Shown: positions 1-7,163, numbered from the stretch's first letter. The stretch: DNA of 15,354 nucleotides from an uncultured Actinomycetes bacterium (GCA_903907665.1 CAIVOW010000104.1:1-15354); one strand, 5' to 3'. Numbers and translations are program-made. Notes: a model not told the origin generated them from the sequence alone.

Positions 1-9
1 CTTTCTCAT
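1..9 (-). CDS. Possible first codons of a gene cut by the left edge
   Basis: On the minus strand an ATG at 9-7 is followed by AGA AAG (Met-Arg-Lys) and then the window ends. A GAAGG Shine-Dalgarno-like stretch lies 10 nt upstream and a good promoter lies at 42-70, giving a leader of roughly 25 nt. Three codons cannot identify a product. In mycobacteria the gene after gcvH is the FHA-domain gene garA, so that is one expectation, but nothing in this window shows it. Confidence 0.3.
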
Positions 10-41
10 TAGCTAGCGACCTTCAGTTCTACTAGAGGCTG

Positions 42-70
42 ACACTATTCAAGCTCGCTCCGCAGGTCAA
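42..70 (-). promoter_or_regulatory. Sigma-70-type promoter firing out of the left edge
   Basis: Reading the minus strand, TTGACC (70-65) is separated by exactly 17 bp from TAGTGT (47-42). The first matches TTGACA at 5 of 6 positions and the second fits the actinobacterial TAnnnT -10 pattern. It is the best two-box promoter in the window. It sits after gcvH and its repeat array, so it would start a new transcription unit for the gene beginning near position 9. Confidence 0.55.
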
Positions 71-103
71 GCCGGGTAAAGGACTATCTCAATTTGCCTA
101 CTT

Positions 104-168
104 CGGTCATCTAAGCGGTTATCTAAGCGGTTATCTAAGCAGTTATCTAAGCAGTTATCTAAGCGGTT
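104..168. repeat. Five 12-bp tandem repeats at the 3' end of gcvH
   Basis: Five perfect-length copies of ATCTAAGCRGTT run from 109 to 168; copies 1, 2 and 5 have G and copies 3 and 4 have A at the variable position. A partial, one-mismatch copy precedes them at 104-108. The rightmost copy carries the gcvH stop codon. In the gcvH frame each unit reads Thr-Ala-stop-Ile, so every copy supplies another TAG. A second frame also has a stop (TAA) in each unit. The unit is not self-complementary, so it is not an obvious terminator. Confidence 0.95.
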
Positions 169-536
169 AAAGTCGAGTATTCCGAAGCAGAAAGAAGTTG
201 CTCGGTTCGTACCACATCAGAAATCTCCGCAATCCATCCATCACCGTACGGGTCGGAGTTAATCAATTCTGGGTTGGTCTCCAATTTCTCATTGACTCTG
301 ACCACCTTGCCCTCGACTGGAGCATAAATCTCAGAGACGCTCTTCGTTGACTCTACTTCTCCGCAGACCGCTCCTCCTTTGACAGTTGAATCGATCTTTG
401 GAAGCTGTATGTAGACGATGTCCCCTAAGGCGCTCTGCGCGTAATCAGTGATGCCCATACGTACTGTTCCATCAGGATTTTCCAATACCCACTCATGATC
501 CTTGGTATATGTGACATTCTCAGGGGTGTTAAACAT
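159..536 (-). CDS. gcvH: Glycine cleavage system H protein
   Basis: Lipoyl carrier of the glycine cleavage system: it shuttles the aminomethyl group from the P protein to the T protein and is reoxidised by the L protein, in the cytosol. The 125 residues match the usual family length. The lipoyl-lysine motif VESTKSVSEIYAPV is present with the modified lysine at about K65, and the N-terminal YTKDHEWV signature is at about residues 10-17. The ATG at 536 places this signature as in other GcvH proteins, although no good Shine-Dalgarno lies at normal spacing. It is the last gene of the aroH-tyrA-cmk/der-pgsA-gcvH run, 73 bp after pgsA. No gcvT, gcvP or lipoyl-attachment gene is in the window. The stop codon lies inside the tandem repeat array, so the final residues Leu-Thr-Ala are partly repeat-encoded. 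Confidence 0.95.
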   Translation of the reverse strand: MFNTPENVTYTKDHEWVLENPDGTVRMGITDYAQSALGDIVYIQLPKIDSTVKGGAVCGEVESTKSVSEIYAPVEGKVVRVNEKLETNPELINSDPYGDGWIAEISDVVRTEQLLSASEYSTLTA

Positions 537-609
537 GAATTTACTGTCTGCCTTTCCTTCAATGGGTGAATCGTTGAACTATCGGGTAAAAAAATATTGG
601 GGACGCAGA

Positions 610-1212
610 TTAGGAGCGTAAAGCATCAATACTGTATTGCAGAGCGGTCCATAGGTAAAGTCCAATCCCCCAGATGACAAAAGCCCAACCCACAATCTCA
701 CATACTTTACCTAGGAAGGATGTCCCACTTAACAGAAGAAACGGGAAAGCGTAAAGCAGATTAAAAGTAGCTGCTTTTCCTAAAAACGTTACTTCAAAGA
801 TTTCTCCTGTCCGCACTTTCTTTATTGTTAGCATCACTGCCATCCATAGGTCTCGGGCAATCAATAGAAGCACCAACCACCACGGGATTACCCCTCGAAG
901 TGCTAGAGCTATGACCGTAGCCGCTATGTAGGCCCTATCTATTGTCGGATCCATAGCCGCTCCAAGACGGCTCACCTGATTCAAGGCTCGTGCGACTTTT
1001 CCATCAAAGTAATCTGTTGCGGCGCCCAAGACTAGAACAACGAAGGCTAGGCCGTTGGCGTGAGGGCCTAAGTAGAGCCATAAAAAGAGAGGAATACCCA
1101 ACGCTCGTATGAGAGTCAGTCCATTAGGGATCGTAAGAATTCTATCCATGTCCTGCTTGGGCTGGATGGGGCTATCCGCTGAGTGTTGACCCTGTGGCTC
1201 TACGGAAGACAT
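610..1212 (-). CDS. pgsA: CDP-alcohol phosphatidyltransferase (PgsA-like)
   Basis: Integral membrane enzyme of phospholipid synthesis that moves a phosphatidyl group from CDP-diacylglycerol to an alcohol, most often glycerol-3-phosphate. The 200 residues contain the complete family motif D-x2-D-G-x2-A-R-x8-G-x3-D-x3-D, with D67, D70, G71, A74, R75, G84, D88 and D92; these aspartates bind metal and drive catalysis. Several hydrophobic segments (about 34-50, 54-66, 95-128 and 150-190) fit the multi-helix fold. The ATG at 1212 is 3 nt after the cmk-der stop and has a GAGAAGGA Shine-Dalgarno inside the upstream gene, so translation is probably coupled. The next gene is gcvH, as in the mycobacterial pgsA2-gcvH neighbourhood. 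The exact acceptor cannot be read from sequence: PGP synthase is most likely, but PI-phosphate or cardiolipin synthase of the same family is possible. Confidence 0.88.
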   Translation of the reverse strand: MSSVEPQGQHSADSPIQPKQDMDRILTIPNGLTLIRALGIPLFLWLYLGPHANGLAFVVLVLGAATDYFDGKVARALNQVSRLGAAMDPTIDRAYIAATVIALALRGVIPWWLVLLLIARDLWMAVMLTIKKVRTGEIFEVTFLGKAATFNLLYAFPFLLLSGTSFLGKVCEIVGWAFVIWGIGLYLWTALQYSIDALRS

Positions 1213-1215
1213 TTG

Positions 1216-3180
1216 CTAGTCCTTCTCCCGCACCTTGATTGCCACTTCAATTGGGCTTCCACTGAATCCAAATTCTTCTCTTAACCGGCGTTCTATAAAG
1301 CGGCGATAAGCGACTTCCACCCACTCGCTTGAGAAAAGTACAAATTTGGGCGGTGAAATCTGAACCTGTGTCGCAAATCTAATTTTTGGTTGCTTGCCAC
1401 TTCTCACAGGCGGAGGGGTCGCCCCAATGAGTGCGCCCAGGAACGAGTTAAGTTTAGAAGTTGGAACTCTGGTCTCCCATCCTTTAAGTGCTGTACGTAG
1501 CGCAGGGGCCAAACGATCTCTATGCCATCCAGTTTTCGCAGAGAGATTGACGCGCTGCACCCACGGATAACGTTCCAAATTTCTATCTAATTCCTTATCA
1601 AGTTGAATCTGTCGATCTTCATCCACTAAATCCCACTTGTTCATGACCAACACCATTGCACGACCAGCTTCTTCGGCCATTGTGATGACACGTAAATCTT
1701 GTTCTGTAAGAGGTATCGATGCATCCAAAATAATGACCGCAACTTCTGCGCGATCTAGCGCCGCAGCAGTTCGTAAGCTTGCATAATAATCTGTGCCGCT
1801 ATCGTAAATAGCACGTTTGCGAATTCCAGCAGTGTCGATAAAACGCCAAGTTGATCCACCAAATTCAAGAAGTTCGTCCACCGGATCTCGAGTAGTACCA
1901 GCCACATCATCAACGAGAACTCTTGACTCCCCTGCAATGATATTGAGCAAACTAGATTTGCCAACATTTGGACGACCGACTAGAGCTACACGCCGGTAAC
2001 CATCATCAGCTAACTCGCTGCCAACCTCAGGCATTTTCTCCATCACGATATCTAATAGATCGCCAGCTCCACGTCCATGAAGAGCAGAAACAAAATATGG
2101 CTGATCCAACCCAAGATTCCAGAGCGCATGAGCATCAGCTTCATCTACATCACTATCAACTTTATTTGCGACAAGAATTGTTTCCTTGCCACTCCTTCGC
2201 AATAAATCGATTAAGGAATCATCTTCATCTAGTGCGCCAATCTGTACATCTACAACAAACAAAATGAGATCAGCTTCGGCAATTGCCATTTCAGCACCAG
2301 CCGTGATCTTCTGAGAAATTCCTTCTGGCTTGACTTCCCAGCCACCAGTATCAATGAGAATGAATCTGCGTCCATTCCATTCCGCCTCGTATTTGACTCT
2401 ATCTCTAGTGACGCCAGGTGTATCTTCAACGATTGCTTCCCGTCGACCGATGATTCGATTGACTAGAGTTGATTTTCCGACGTTTGGTCGCCCAATAATG
2501 GCAACTTTTGGTAGTCCAAGCAGACTTCGCTCACCAAGCCAACCCCAAATCACATCAACTACTTCATCAAGATTTAGTAGCGTCGAATCAATCTCTAGCG
2601 CATCTTCTGCGGGTCTCAACGGAGAAATGGATCTTGTTGAATCCAAAGCATCTCGCGAATCCAAGGATTGCGCTACTCGATCTTTCGTGGCAACTTCCGT
2701 CATTTCAAGTTCACGGCGATCAGTGCGTGTTCGTAAATCCGCATATAGGAAAATCTTTAATTGTGCATCTGGCACGACGACGGTACCGATATCGCGACCT
2801 TCAACAACGATTCCGCCATGCGCTGCTTCTATGATCGCGCGCTGTAACCCAACAAGATATTCGCGCACTGCGGGCATTCTCGCAAATTCAGAAACCTTGT
2901 CAGTTATTCGCAATGTACGAATTACGACTGAGATATCTTGATCATTCACAAAGACTCTTGGATCGGCTGGATCAGTTTTGAAAGTAATCGGGTTAGCTAT
3001 TGCTAAGTCGACAAGACGATTCTCTTCTTCGCAATTGTTCTCCAAGGCAAGCCACGTGAGTGCGCGGTATAGCGCTCCGGTATCCAAATAGCTCCAATGA
3101 GCACGACGGGCGATAGCTTTTGCCGTCGAGGACTTACCAGATCCACTTGGACCATCGATCGCTACGACAACAGGATTCAT
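1216..3180 (-). CDS. cmk-der: Fused cytidylate kinase and GTPase Der
   Basis: One 654-residue reading frame carries two enzymes. Residues 1 to about 220 are CMP/dCMP kinase: P-loop GPSGSGKSS (10-18), [12 protein letters not shown] and the GRDIGTVV loop near 128. Residues about 224-654 are Der (EngA), the double GTPase of 50S ribosome assembly. Its first G domain has GRPNVGKS (230-237), DTGG (277-280) and NKVD (339-342). The second has GRPNVGKS (402-409), DTAG (449-452) and NKWD (514-517), followed by the KH-like domain from about 575. Both halves look catalytically complete. cmk and der are separate neighbours in many bacteria; single-ORF fusions are known in some Actinobacteria such as bifidobacteria. 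No stop, frameshift or start signal is evident at the joint near residue 220. It lies 25 bp after tyrA with only a weak Shine-Dalgarno, and 3 nt before pgsA. Confidence 0.95.
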   Translation of the reverse strand: MNPVVVAIDGPSGSGKSSTAKAIARRAHWSYLDTGALYRALTWLALENNCEEENRLVDLAIANPITFKTDPADPRVFVNDQDISVVIRTLRITDKVSEFARMPAVREYLVGLQRAIIEAAHGGIVVEGRDIGTVVVPDAQLKIFLYADLRTRTDRRELEMTEVATKDRVAQSLDSRDALDSTRSISPLRPAEDALEIDSTLLNLDEVVDVIWGWLGERSLLGLPKVAIIGRPNVGKSTLVNRIIGRREAIVEDTPGVTRDRVKYEAEWNGRRFILIDTGGWEVKPEGISQKITAGAEMAIAEADLILFVVDVQIGALDEDDSLIDLLRRSGKETILVANKVDSDVDEADAHALWNLGLDQPYFVSALHGRGAGDLLDIVMEKMPEVGSELADDGYRRVALVGRPNVGKSSLLNIIAGESRVLVDDVAGTTRDPVDELLEFGGSTWRFIDTAGIRKRAIYDSGTDYYASLRTAAALDRAEVAVIILDASIPLTEQDLRVITMAEEAGRAMVLVMNKWDLVDEDRQIQLDKELDRNLERYPWVQRVNLSAKTGWHRDRLAPALRTALKGWETRVPTSKLNSFLGALIGATPPPVRSGKQPKIRFATQVQISPPKFVLFSSEWVEVAYRRFIERRLREEFGFSGSPIEVAIKVREKD

Positions 3181-3205
3181 TAGTTAACTGTACTTTCTCT
3201 AGTGA

Positions 3206-4276
3206 TTAGCGACTTGCACGAATTTCATGCACTCGCCAATTCTTCTCTACAAGATGCGAACGCAAGATGTTTGCATCATCTTGAGAAAGTGCCAGAGTAA
3301 TCAAGCCTGTTTGCTGCCCTGGGCTATGTTCAATGAAAAGGTCTTCAACGTTAACTTTTACATTCGCACATTCATCGAAAATAGCCGCCAATTGTCCGGG
3401 CTTGTCATCGATGACTATAGGCAGATACGCGTACGCTCTAGCGATCCCCCCATGCTTACCGGGGATGAGTGATTTGCCGGCATTTCCTAATTTCAACAAA
3501 TCGAAAACTGCTTTTTTGTCATCATTCTCAACATCATTTATCAGCTTGGCAATTGAAGCCTGAACGGTCGCCAAACTTTTTAGAAGGTTCTTTTTATTGT
3601 GCAGTAATAGCTCGCTCCAAAGGCTAGGGCTGCTGTCGGCCAATCGTGTGAGATCTCTAATCCCCTGCCCGGCAAGGGACAAATCCTCCTCCGAGCTTTG
3701 ATGCAAAGTTTGAGCTAGTAGTGAACTGAAGACTTGTGGCAGATGCGAAACAGCCGAGATTGCCCGATCGTGCGCCTCTGCTTCAACGATTCGAACGCTG
3801 GCTCCTAATGATTTGGCCAAACTTGTTGCGGTCGATACGACCCCCTCCTCTGTACGCGAGGTTGGGGTAACAATCCAGACAGCCCCTTGGAAAAGATCAG
3901 CGCGTGCGCCTGTGGGACCCGAGATTTCACGCCCAGCCATCGGATGGGTTCCACAGAAGCGAGACGCTAAATCCGGAAAACTCTCGACTTGCTGTATAAG
4001 TTCAGACTTTAATCCACTTACATCTATAAACATTGATTGAGGGTTTTGGGAAAATTGTGCTTGCAAAGTGTCAAATAGGACCTCAACAGGCGTGGACAAG
4101 ATAACTAACTCAATCGGTGTGCTTCTAGCTTCTAAGTTCTGGGAGCCGATCAAGTCCTGGGCAACACGCAAATGATCTGGGTTGCTATCCTCAAATGTAA
4201 CTAAATCTCCTAGTTGGGTTAAACCCAAACCTATGGATGTGCCAATTAGGCCAGCCCCAACTATGTGTACGCGCAT
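3206..4276 (-). CDS. tyrA: Prephenate dehydrogenase with ACT domain
   Basis: Oxidatively decarboxylates prephenate to 4-hydroxyphenylpyruvate with NAD(P), on the way to tyrosine. The 356 residues begin with a Rossmann fold (GAGLIG, 7-12; acidic E29/D30 at the end of the second strand suggests NAD preference). The prephenate-dehydrogenase signature GTHPMAGREISGP follows at 109-121, then the helical dimer domain with HDRAISAVSHLPQ (169-181). Residues about 281-350 form a C-terminal ACT domain (AYLPIVIDDKPGQLAAIF), which in this family usually senses tyrosine for feedback control. It follows aroH by 24 bp, so the chorismate mutase and the dehydrogenase acting on its product are made together. 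An arogenate dehydrogenase activity cannot be excluded by eye. Confidence 0.93.
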   Translation of the reverse strand: MRVHIVGAGLIGTSIGLGLTQLGDLVTFEDSNPDHLRVAQDLIGSQNLEARSTPIELVILSTPVEVLFDTLQAQFSQNPQSMFIDVSGLKSELIQQVESFPDLASRFCGTHPMAGREISGPTGARADLFQGAVWIVTPTSRTEEGVVSTATSLAKSLGASVRIVEAEAHDRAISAVSHLPQVFSSLLAQTLHQSSEEDLSLAGQGIRDLTRLADSSPSLWSELLLHNKKNLLKSLATVQASIAKLINDVENDDKKAVFDLLKLGNAGKSLIPGKHGGIARAYAYLPIVIDDKPGQLAAIFDECANVKVNVEDLFIEHSPGQQTGLITLALSQDDANILRSHLVEKNWRVHEIRASR

Positions 4277-4300
4277 CTTCGGATTCCTGACTTATTCAAC

Positions 4301-4663
4301 TTATTGCGCTATATCTTTGCGAAGAGCTTGCGCTCCCCTGCGGTAAATGTGCTTAATTTGCGCATGAGATCTATCGGAGTGAGCGTGAACGAGTACTCGA
4401 ACTACCAAGGGCAGGGCTCCCTTTACATCAATTTCCTGAGCACAAATGAGGGGAATCGAACCCAGATCCAAAGTTCGAGCGGCCGCAGCAGGAAAATCTG
4501 AATGGATATCCGGCGTAGCTGTAAAAAGTATAGAAACCAGGTCATCAGTAACAAGCTGGTTCTCTTCAAAGATCGCCAATAGCAACTCAACTACTGCTTC
4601 ACGCATGGCCTCGGCGCTATCCTCTGCGAGCTGCGTGGCTCCGCGAACTGCTCTTAATTTCAT
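4301..4663 (-). CDS. aroH: Chorismate mutase, AroH class
   Basis: Rearranges chorismate to prephenate, the branch point to phenylalanine and tyrosine. The 120-residue length and sequence fit the monofunctional trimeric AroH type of Bacillus subtilis rather than the helical AroQ type. The active-site residues known for the Bacillus enzyme (R7, E78, R90, Y108, R116) have counterparts here at R7, E77, R89, Y107 and R115. The product is the substrate of the next gene, tyrA. The ATG at 4663 has no Shine-Dalgarno but has a TAGAAT box 6 nt upstream, so the mRNA may be leaderless. It is the first gene of the run ending in gcvH. Confidence 0.93.
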   Translation of the reverse strand: MKLRAVRGATQLAEDSAEAMREAVVELLLAIFEENQLVTDDLVSILFTATPDIHSDFPAAAARTLDLGSIPLICAQEIDVKGALPLVVRVLVHAHSDRSHAQIKHIYRRGAQALRKDIAQ

Positions 4664-4669
4664 TTGTAA

Positions 4670-4675
4670 ATTCTA
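4670..4675 (-). promoter_or_regulatory. -10 box for leaderless aroH
   Basis: On the minus strand TAGAAT matches TATAAT at 5 of 6 positions and ends 6 nt (TTACAA) before the aroH ATG. Transcription would start at or next to the A of ATG. There is no recognisable -35 box at 17 bp, which is common for actinobacterial promoters. The same spacing occurs in front of scpA, parA and the 42-residue gene. Confidence 0.5.
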
Positions 4676-4751
4676 CCCTTCGTGAAGCTAATCCCGATTG
4701 ACCTTTAATTCTCTAATCATTAACTCTGTTTATCTATATACAGTTTTTTCT

Positions 4752-4763
4752 ATTGTCGACAAT
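4752..4763. repeat. Perfect 12-bp palindrome
   Basis: ATTGTCGACAAT reads the same on both strands, without a loop, which suits a dimeric DNA-binding protein better than an RNA hairpin. It lies about 90 bp upstream of aroH. No regulator family is recognised from it. Confidence 0.5.
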
Positions 4764-4790
4764 CAAACGCTGTGATTTCCTTGTCATTTA

Positions 4791-4807
4791 CGATAAATGT
4801 TTTATCG
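4791..4807. repeat. 17-bp operator-like inverted repeat next to a TATAAT
   Basis: CGATAAA-TGT-TTTATCG is a perfect 7-bp inverted repeat with a 3-bp centre. Reading towards aroH it starts 13 bp after the TATAAT at 4826-4821, i.e. at the start-site region of that candidate promoter, which is a usual place for a repressor operator. The binding protein is unknown and the role is inferred only from symmetry and position. Confidence 0.5.
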
Positions 4808-4820
4808 ATTTAACGATGGA

Positions 4821-4826
4821 ATTATA
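4821..4826 (-). promoter_or_regulatory. Distant TATAAT for the aroH operon
   Basis: A perfect TATAAT on the minus strand. The nearest -35-like hexamer (TTGTCT, 4845-4840) is only 13 bp away, too close for a standard promoter. In DNA of 30% G+C a chance match is quite possible. If real it would give a leader of about 150 nt containing both palindromes. Confidence 0.25.
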
Positions 4827-4853
4827 CGCTCAATTTTGTAGACAAATATATAA

Positions 4854-4903
4854 AAATTCGAGGTACGAATATCGTTATGTCTATAAAGATGTTATTCGAA
4901 TTT
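4854..4903. repeat. Overlapping inverted repeats downstream of rluB
   Basis: AAATTCGA (4854-4861) is complementary to TCGAATTT (4896-4903), and CGAATA (4866-4871) to TATTCG (4893-4898). The right-hand arms share bases, so two alternative structures compete. In the rluB transcript the outer stem would be followed by a T-run (TTTTTATA), so it could act as a weak AT-rich 3' end, but the stem is not GC-rich as in normal intrinsic terminators. Confidence 0.4.
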
Positions 4904-4907
4904 CGAT

Positions 4908-5639
4908 TTATTGACTTATATTTAAAGCCTTAAAAAGATTTTCAAGTTCCCCCTCGTTTAGATGCCGCCAACGTCCTACTTTGGTCTCGCCCACATTCAG
5001 GGGCCCAAACTCAGTTCGAATCAGTCGGAGCACTGGTAGATCCAGCTCTTCGAACATTCGCCGGACAATGTGGTAGCGACCCTCATGGATGGCCATTTCG
5101 ACCCAAGCGCTCTTAGGGGTTGGTTCTCGCAACACGTTCACTTCTAAAGCTCTTGCTAAACCATCTTCTAGCCGAATTCCAGTCTTCAGCTCACGAATCT
5201 GAGATTCGCTGAGGTGCCCCTCAATCTCGACCAAGTATCGCTTAATTAAACCGTACGAAGGATGGGTAGCTCGATGGGCAATTTCACCGTCATTTGTGAG
5301 GACTATAAGACCTTCACTTTCCTTATCCAGACGGCCCACGTGGAACAGTCGCTCCTTGCGATCGGAAAAGAAATCACCTAGGCAAGGTCTCCCCTCGGGG
5401 TCTGACATGGTAGACAAAACACCCGCTGGTTTGTTAAATGCGAGGTAAGTTTTAGACTTATTTGCAATAATTGTTTCACCATCAACTGCTAGTTCATCGT
5501 TTTCCGGGTCAATTTTCGTTCCAAGGACAGTGACCTGAACACCATTGACGCTCACGCGGCCGGCAGTTATGAGATCTTCACATGCACGACGACTTGCCAC
5601 ACCCGCGTCGGCCAGGGCTTTTTGTAAACGAACTTCCAT
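4908..5639 (-). CDS. rluB: Pseudouridine synthase RluB/RsuA family
   Basis: Isomerises a uridine in ribosomal RNA; in the RluB branch the target is in the 23S peptidyl-transferase region. The 243 residues have an N-terminal S4 RNA-binding domain (about 2-60) and the catalytic domain with GRLDKESEGLIVLTNDGE, where D105 is the expected catalytic aspartate. A later conserved stretch is HEGRYHIVRRMF. The start at 5639 has an AGAGG Shine-Dalgarno-like sequence about 10 nt upstream. In Actinobacteria this gene typically follows scpB, as here. A weak terminator separates the two, so it may be partly uncoupled from scpAB. The family separates RsuA (16S) from RluB (23S) poorly by eye; the neighbourhood favours RluB. 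Confidence 0.9.
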   Translation of the reverse strand: MEVRLQKALADAGVASRRACEDLITAGRVSVNGVQVTVLGTKIDPENDELAVDGETIIANKSKTYLAFNKPAGVLSTMSDPEGRPCLGDFFSDRKERLFHVGRLDKESEGLIVLTNDGEIAHRATHPSYGLIKRYLVEIEGHLSESQIRELKTGIRLEDGLARALEVNVLREPTPKSAWVEMAIHEGRYHIVRRMFEELDLPVLRLIRTEFGPLNVGETKVGRWRHLNEGELENLFKALNISQ

Positions 5640-5689
5640 CTCCGGAATCCTCTCGATTCATTGGGAGTGGAACTCTACGCTGGATAGGT

Positions 5690-5710
5690 AAAAAGGGCTA
5701 ATCCGCCCTC
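5690..5710 (-). terminator. Weak intrinsic terminator or attenuator after scpB
   Basis: In the scpB transcript AGGGC (5709-5705), a 6-nt loop and GCCCT (5698-5694) are followed by a run of T (5694-5690). The stem is only 5 bp, perhaps 6 with a G-U pair, so partial read-through into rluB is likely. It lies in the 90-bp gap between scpB and rluB. Confidence 0.45.
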
Positions 5711-5729
5711 AGCTTGCTCGGTCTAAAGC

Positions 5730-6287
5730 CTACTCAGTCAGGGAAGCTAGCACTTCGTCCAAACCGTCTGTATCAGGCAAGAATGGAGCCAGGGCTGGTA
5801 GGTCCTCTATAGAATTCACCCCTACCTTTTCAAGGAAGTAGGAGGTAGTTTTATAGAGAATTGCCCCAGTTTCGTGCTCAATTCCAGACTCTTCTACCAA
5901 TCCCCTCGTGACCAAGGTCTTCATAACTGCCTCCACATTGACGCCTCTGATAGCGCTAACTCGAGCTCGAGATACGGGTTGGCGGTAAGCAATGACGGCT
6001 AAAGTTTCTAGGGCCGCTTGGGTCAATCGGGACTGCTGTCCGTCCAAAACGAACTTTTCGACCACTGGAGACTGATCCGGATGGCTATAAAAGCGCCATC
6101 CCCCTGCGATAGCTCTCAGCTGGAATCCCCGTTCTTCAACCTCGTAGGCTGCTGCCATTTCGTGAAGTTCGGCCACGACATCCTCGGTAGGCACCTCGGT
6201 TATTTGGGCTAGAACAATCTCTGAAACGGGCTCATCCACCACCATGAGTATCGCTTCAAGCGACTTCTTAAGTTCAACTTTAGACAT
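5730..6287 (-). CDS. scpB: Segregation and condensation protein B
   Basis: Winged-helix partner that binds the ScpA kleisin in the SMC-ScpA-ScpB condensin, which compacts and separates chromosomes. The 185 residues contain the two winged-helix modules of the family; the most conserved block is LTQAALETLAVIAYRQPVSR (88-107), followed by IRGVN (113-117). The acidic C-terminal tail (TDGLDEVLASLTE) is common in the family. Its ATG directly abuts the scpA stop (TAAATG), so translation is coupled and the two partners are made in step. No smc gene is in this window. Confidence 0.94.
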   Translation of the reverse strand: MSKVELKKSLEAILMVVDEPVSEIVLAQITEVPTEDVVAELHEMAAAYEVEERGFQLRAIAGGWRFYSHPDQSPVVEKFVLDGQQSRLTQAALETLAVIAYRQPVSRARVSAIRGVNVEAVMKTLVTRGLVEESGIEHETGAILYKTTSYFLEKVGVNSIEDLPALAPFLPDTDGLDEVLASLTE

Positions 6288-7151
6288 TTATTCCTCTTCT
6301 GTCTCTTCTTCAATCGGTACCTGAGGGATATCAAACTCATCGCTCACTAAGACTTCCCCATCTGCCGTTCCAGACCAGGTGATCTGCAGTTCTCCAAGCG
6401 CAACAACCTGCTCAAATCGGACAGCTCCTTCACGGTAGAGCTCTAACAGTGCCAGGAATCGTGCCACGACAACCAATGTGGAGTCAGCGTCAGCGATAAG
6501 GGATCTAAAGCTTGCTCGCCCATTGCGCCTAAGGAGCTCGACGATCTTGACTGCCTCATCGCCCACGCTTACCAGCGCTCGATGGATATGCTCCGTCGAA
6601 AGGGTCAGCGGTACTTTCGGAGCCAGGGCCCTTTGGGCCAAAGCGGCAAAACGAGCTGGAGTTACTCCGATCAACACCTCGGGAAGCAGTTCAGCAAATT
6701 GAGGGTCGAGGGCGACAGTTCGAGGGAAGGTTTTCTCTTGGATTTCAAAGCGTTGGCTGAAGATCGCTGCGATCTCCTTAAAAGCTCGATATTGGAGAAG
6801 TCGGGCAAAAAGCAAGTCCCTTGCCTCGAGAAGAGCCAAATCGGCTTCGTCTTCAATTTCACCAGATGGAAGTAAGCGTGCTGCTTTAAGGTCTAGGAGC
6901 GTCGCAGCGACTACTAGAAACTCTGTTGTCTCATCGAGGTCCCAGCCTGCTTTTCCGCCCTCTACGCCCTTGATATGAGCGATGAATTCATCGGTGACGG
7001 CCCCTAGGGAGACGTCGGTGACATCCATTTTATGCTTTGAAATCAGCTGAAGTAGCAGGTCAAAGGGTCCTTCGAAATTACTGAGATGCAAGGAAAAAGA
7101 GGAGGAAGGCGCAGCTGAACCATCTGTAGCCCCCAAAACAGTCTCATTCAC
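6288..7151 (-). CDS. scpA: Segregation and condensation protein A (kleisin)
   Basis: Kleisin that closes the SMC ring with ScpB. The N-terminal kleisin signature NFEGPFDLLLQLISKHKMDV is clear, and the C-terminal winged-helix region binds an SMC head. The protein ends in a run of glutamates. The start is uncertain: GTG at 7151 (287 residues) is preferred because a TATGTT -10 box lies 6 nt upstream, the same spacing seen at other unit heads here. A GTG at 7169 would add six residues, and the region before the kleisin signature is not informative. The gene is divergent from parA across only about 60 bp. The first 600 bp counted (6301-6900) have about 53% G+C against about 44% in parA. Confidence 0.93.
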   Translation of the reverse strand: MNETVLGATDGSAAPSSSFSLHLSNFEGPFDLLLQLISKHKMDVTDVSLGAVTDEFIAHIKGVEGGKAGWDLDETTEFLVVAATLLDLKAARLLPSGEIEDEADLALLEARDLLFARLLQYRAFKEIAAIFSQRFEIQEKTFPRTVALDPQFAELLPEVLIGVTPARFAALAQRALAPKVPLTLSTEHIHRALVSVGDEAVKIVELLRRNGRASFRSLIADADSTLVVVARFLALLELYREGAVRFEQVVALGELQITWSGTADGEVLVSDEFDIPQVPIEEETEEE

Positions 7152-7157
7152 CCGCGA

Positions 7158-7163
7158 AACATA
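7158..7163 (-). promoter_or_regulatory. -10 box for leaderless scpA
   Basis: On the minus strand TATGTT ends 6 nt before the GTG at 7151. No -35 consensus is visible. If used, the mRNA starts at or beside the GTG, which rules out the alternative GTG at 7169. It lies within 20 bp of the parA promoter on the other strand. Confidence 0.4.

Larger units (their letters stand above)
4664..4907. other. AT-rich spacer between rluB and aroH
   Basis: No convincing gene lies in these 244 bp. A hand count gives 73 G+C, about 30%, against 44-53% in the genes sampled. It holds a TAGAAT -10 next to aroH, a distant TATAAT at 4826-4821, two perfect palindromic elements (4752-4763 and 4791-4807) and overlapping inverted repeats at 4854-4903. 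Sequences of the TCGAA/ATCGA type recur through its right half. It separates the rluB unit from the aroH operon and is the longest non-coding stretch between protein genes here. Confidence 0.85.

Noticed and set aside
2330..2941. 203-codon open frame on the plus strand
   Set aside because: It is antisense to cmk-der; its arginine/serine-rich product mirrors the coding strand, and the minus-strand protein has every catalytic motif.
4440..4475. tRNA T-arm look-alike (GGGTTCGATTCCCC on the minus strand)
   Set aside because: It is within aroH, encoding the conserved LGSIPLICAQE segment, and no acceptor, D or anticodon arm can be built around it.
4734..4787. 17-codon leader peptide upstream of aroH
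   Set aside because: It has no Shine-Dalgarno and no run of Phe, Tyr or Trp codons, so it does not look like an aromatic attenuator, and the -10 box beside aroH makes a long leader unnecessary.
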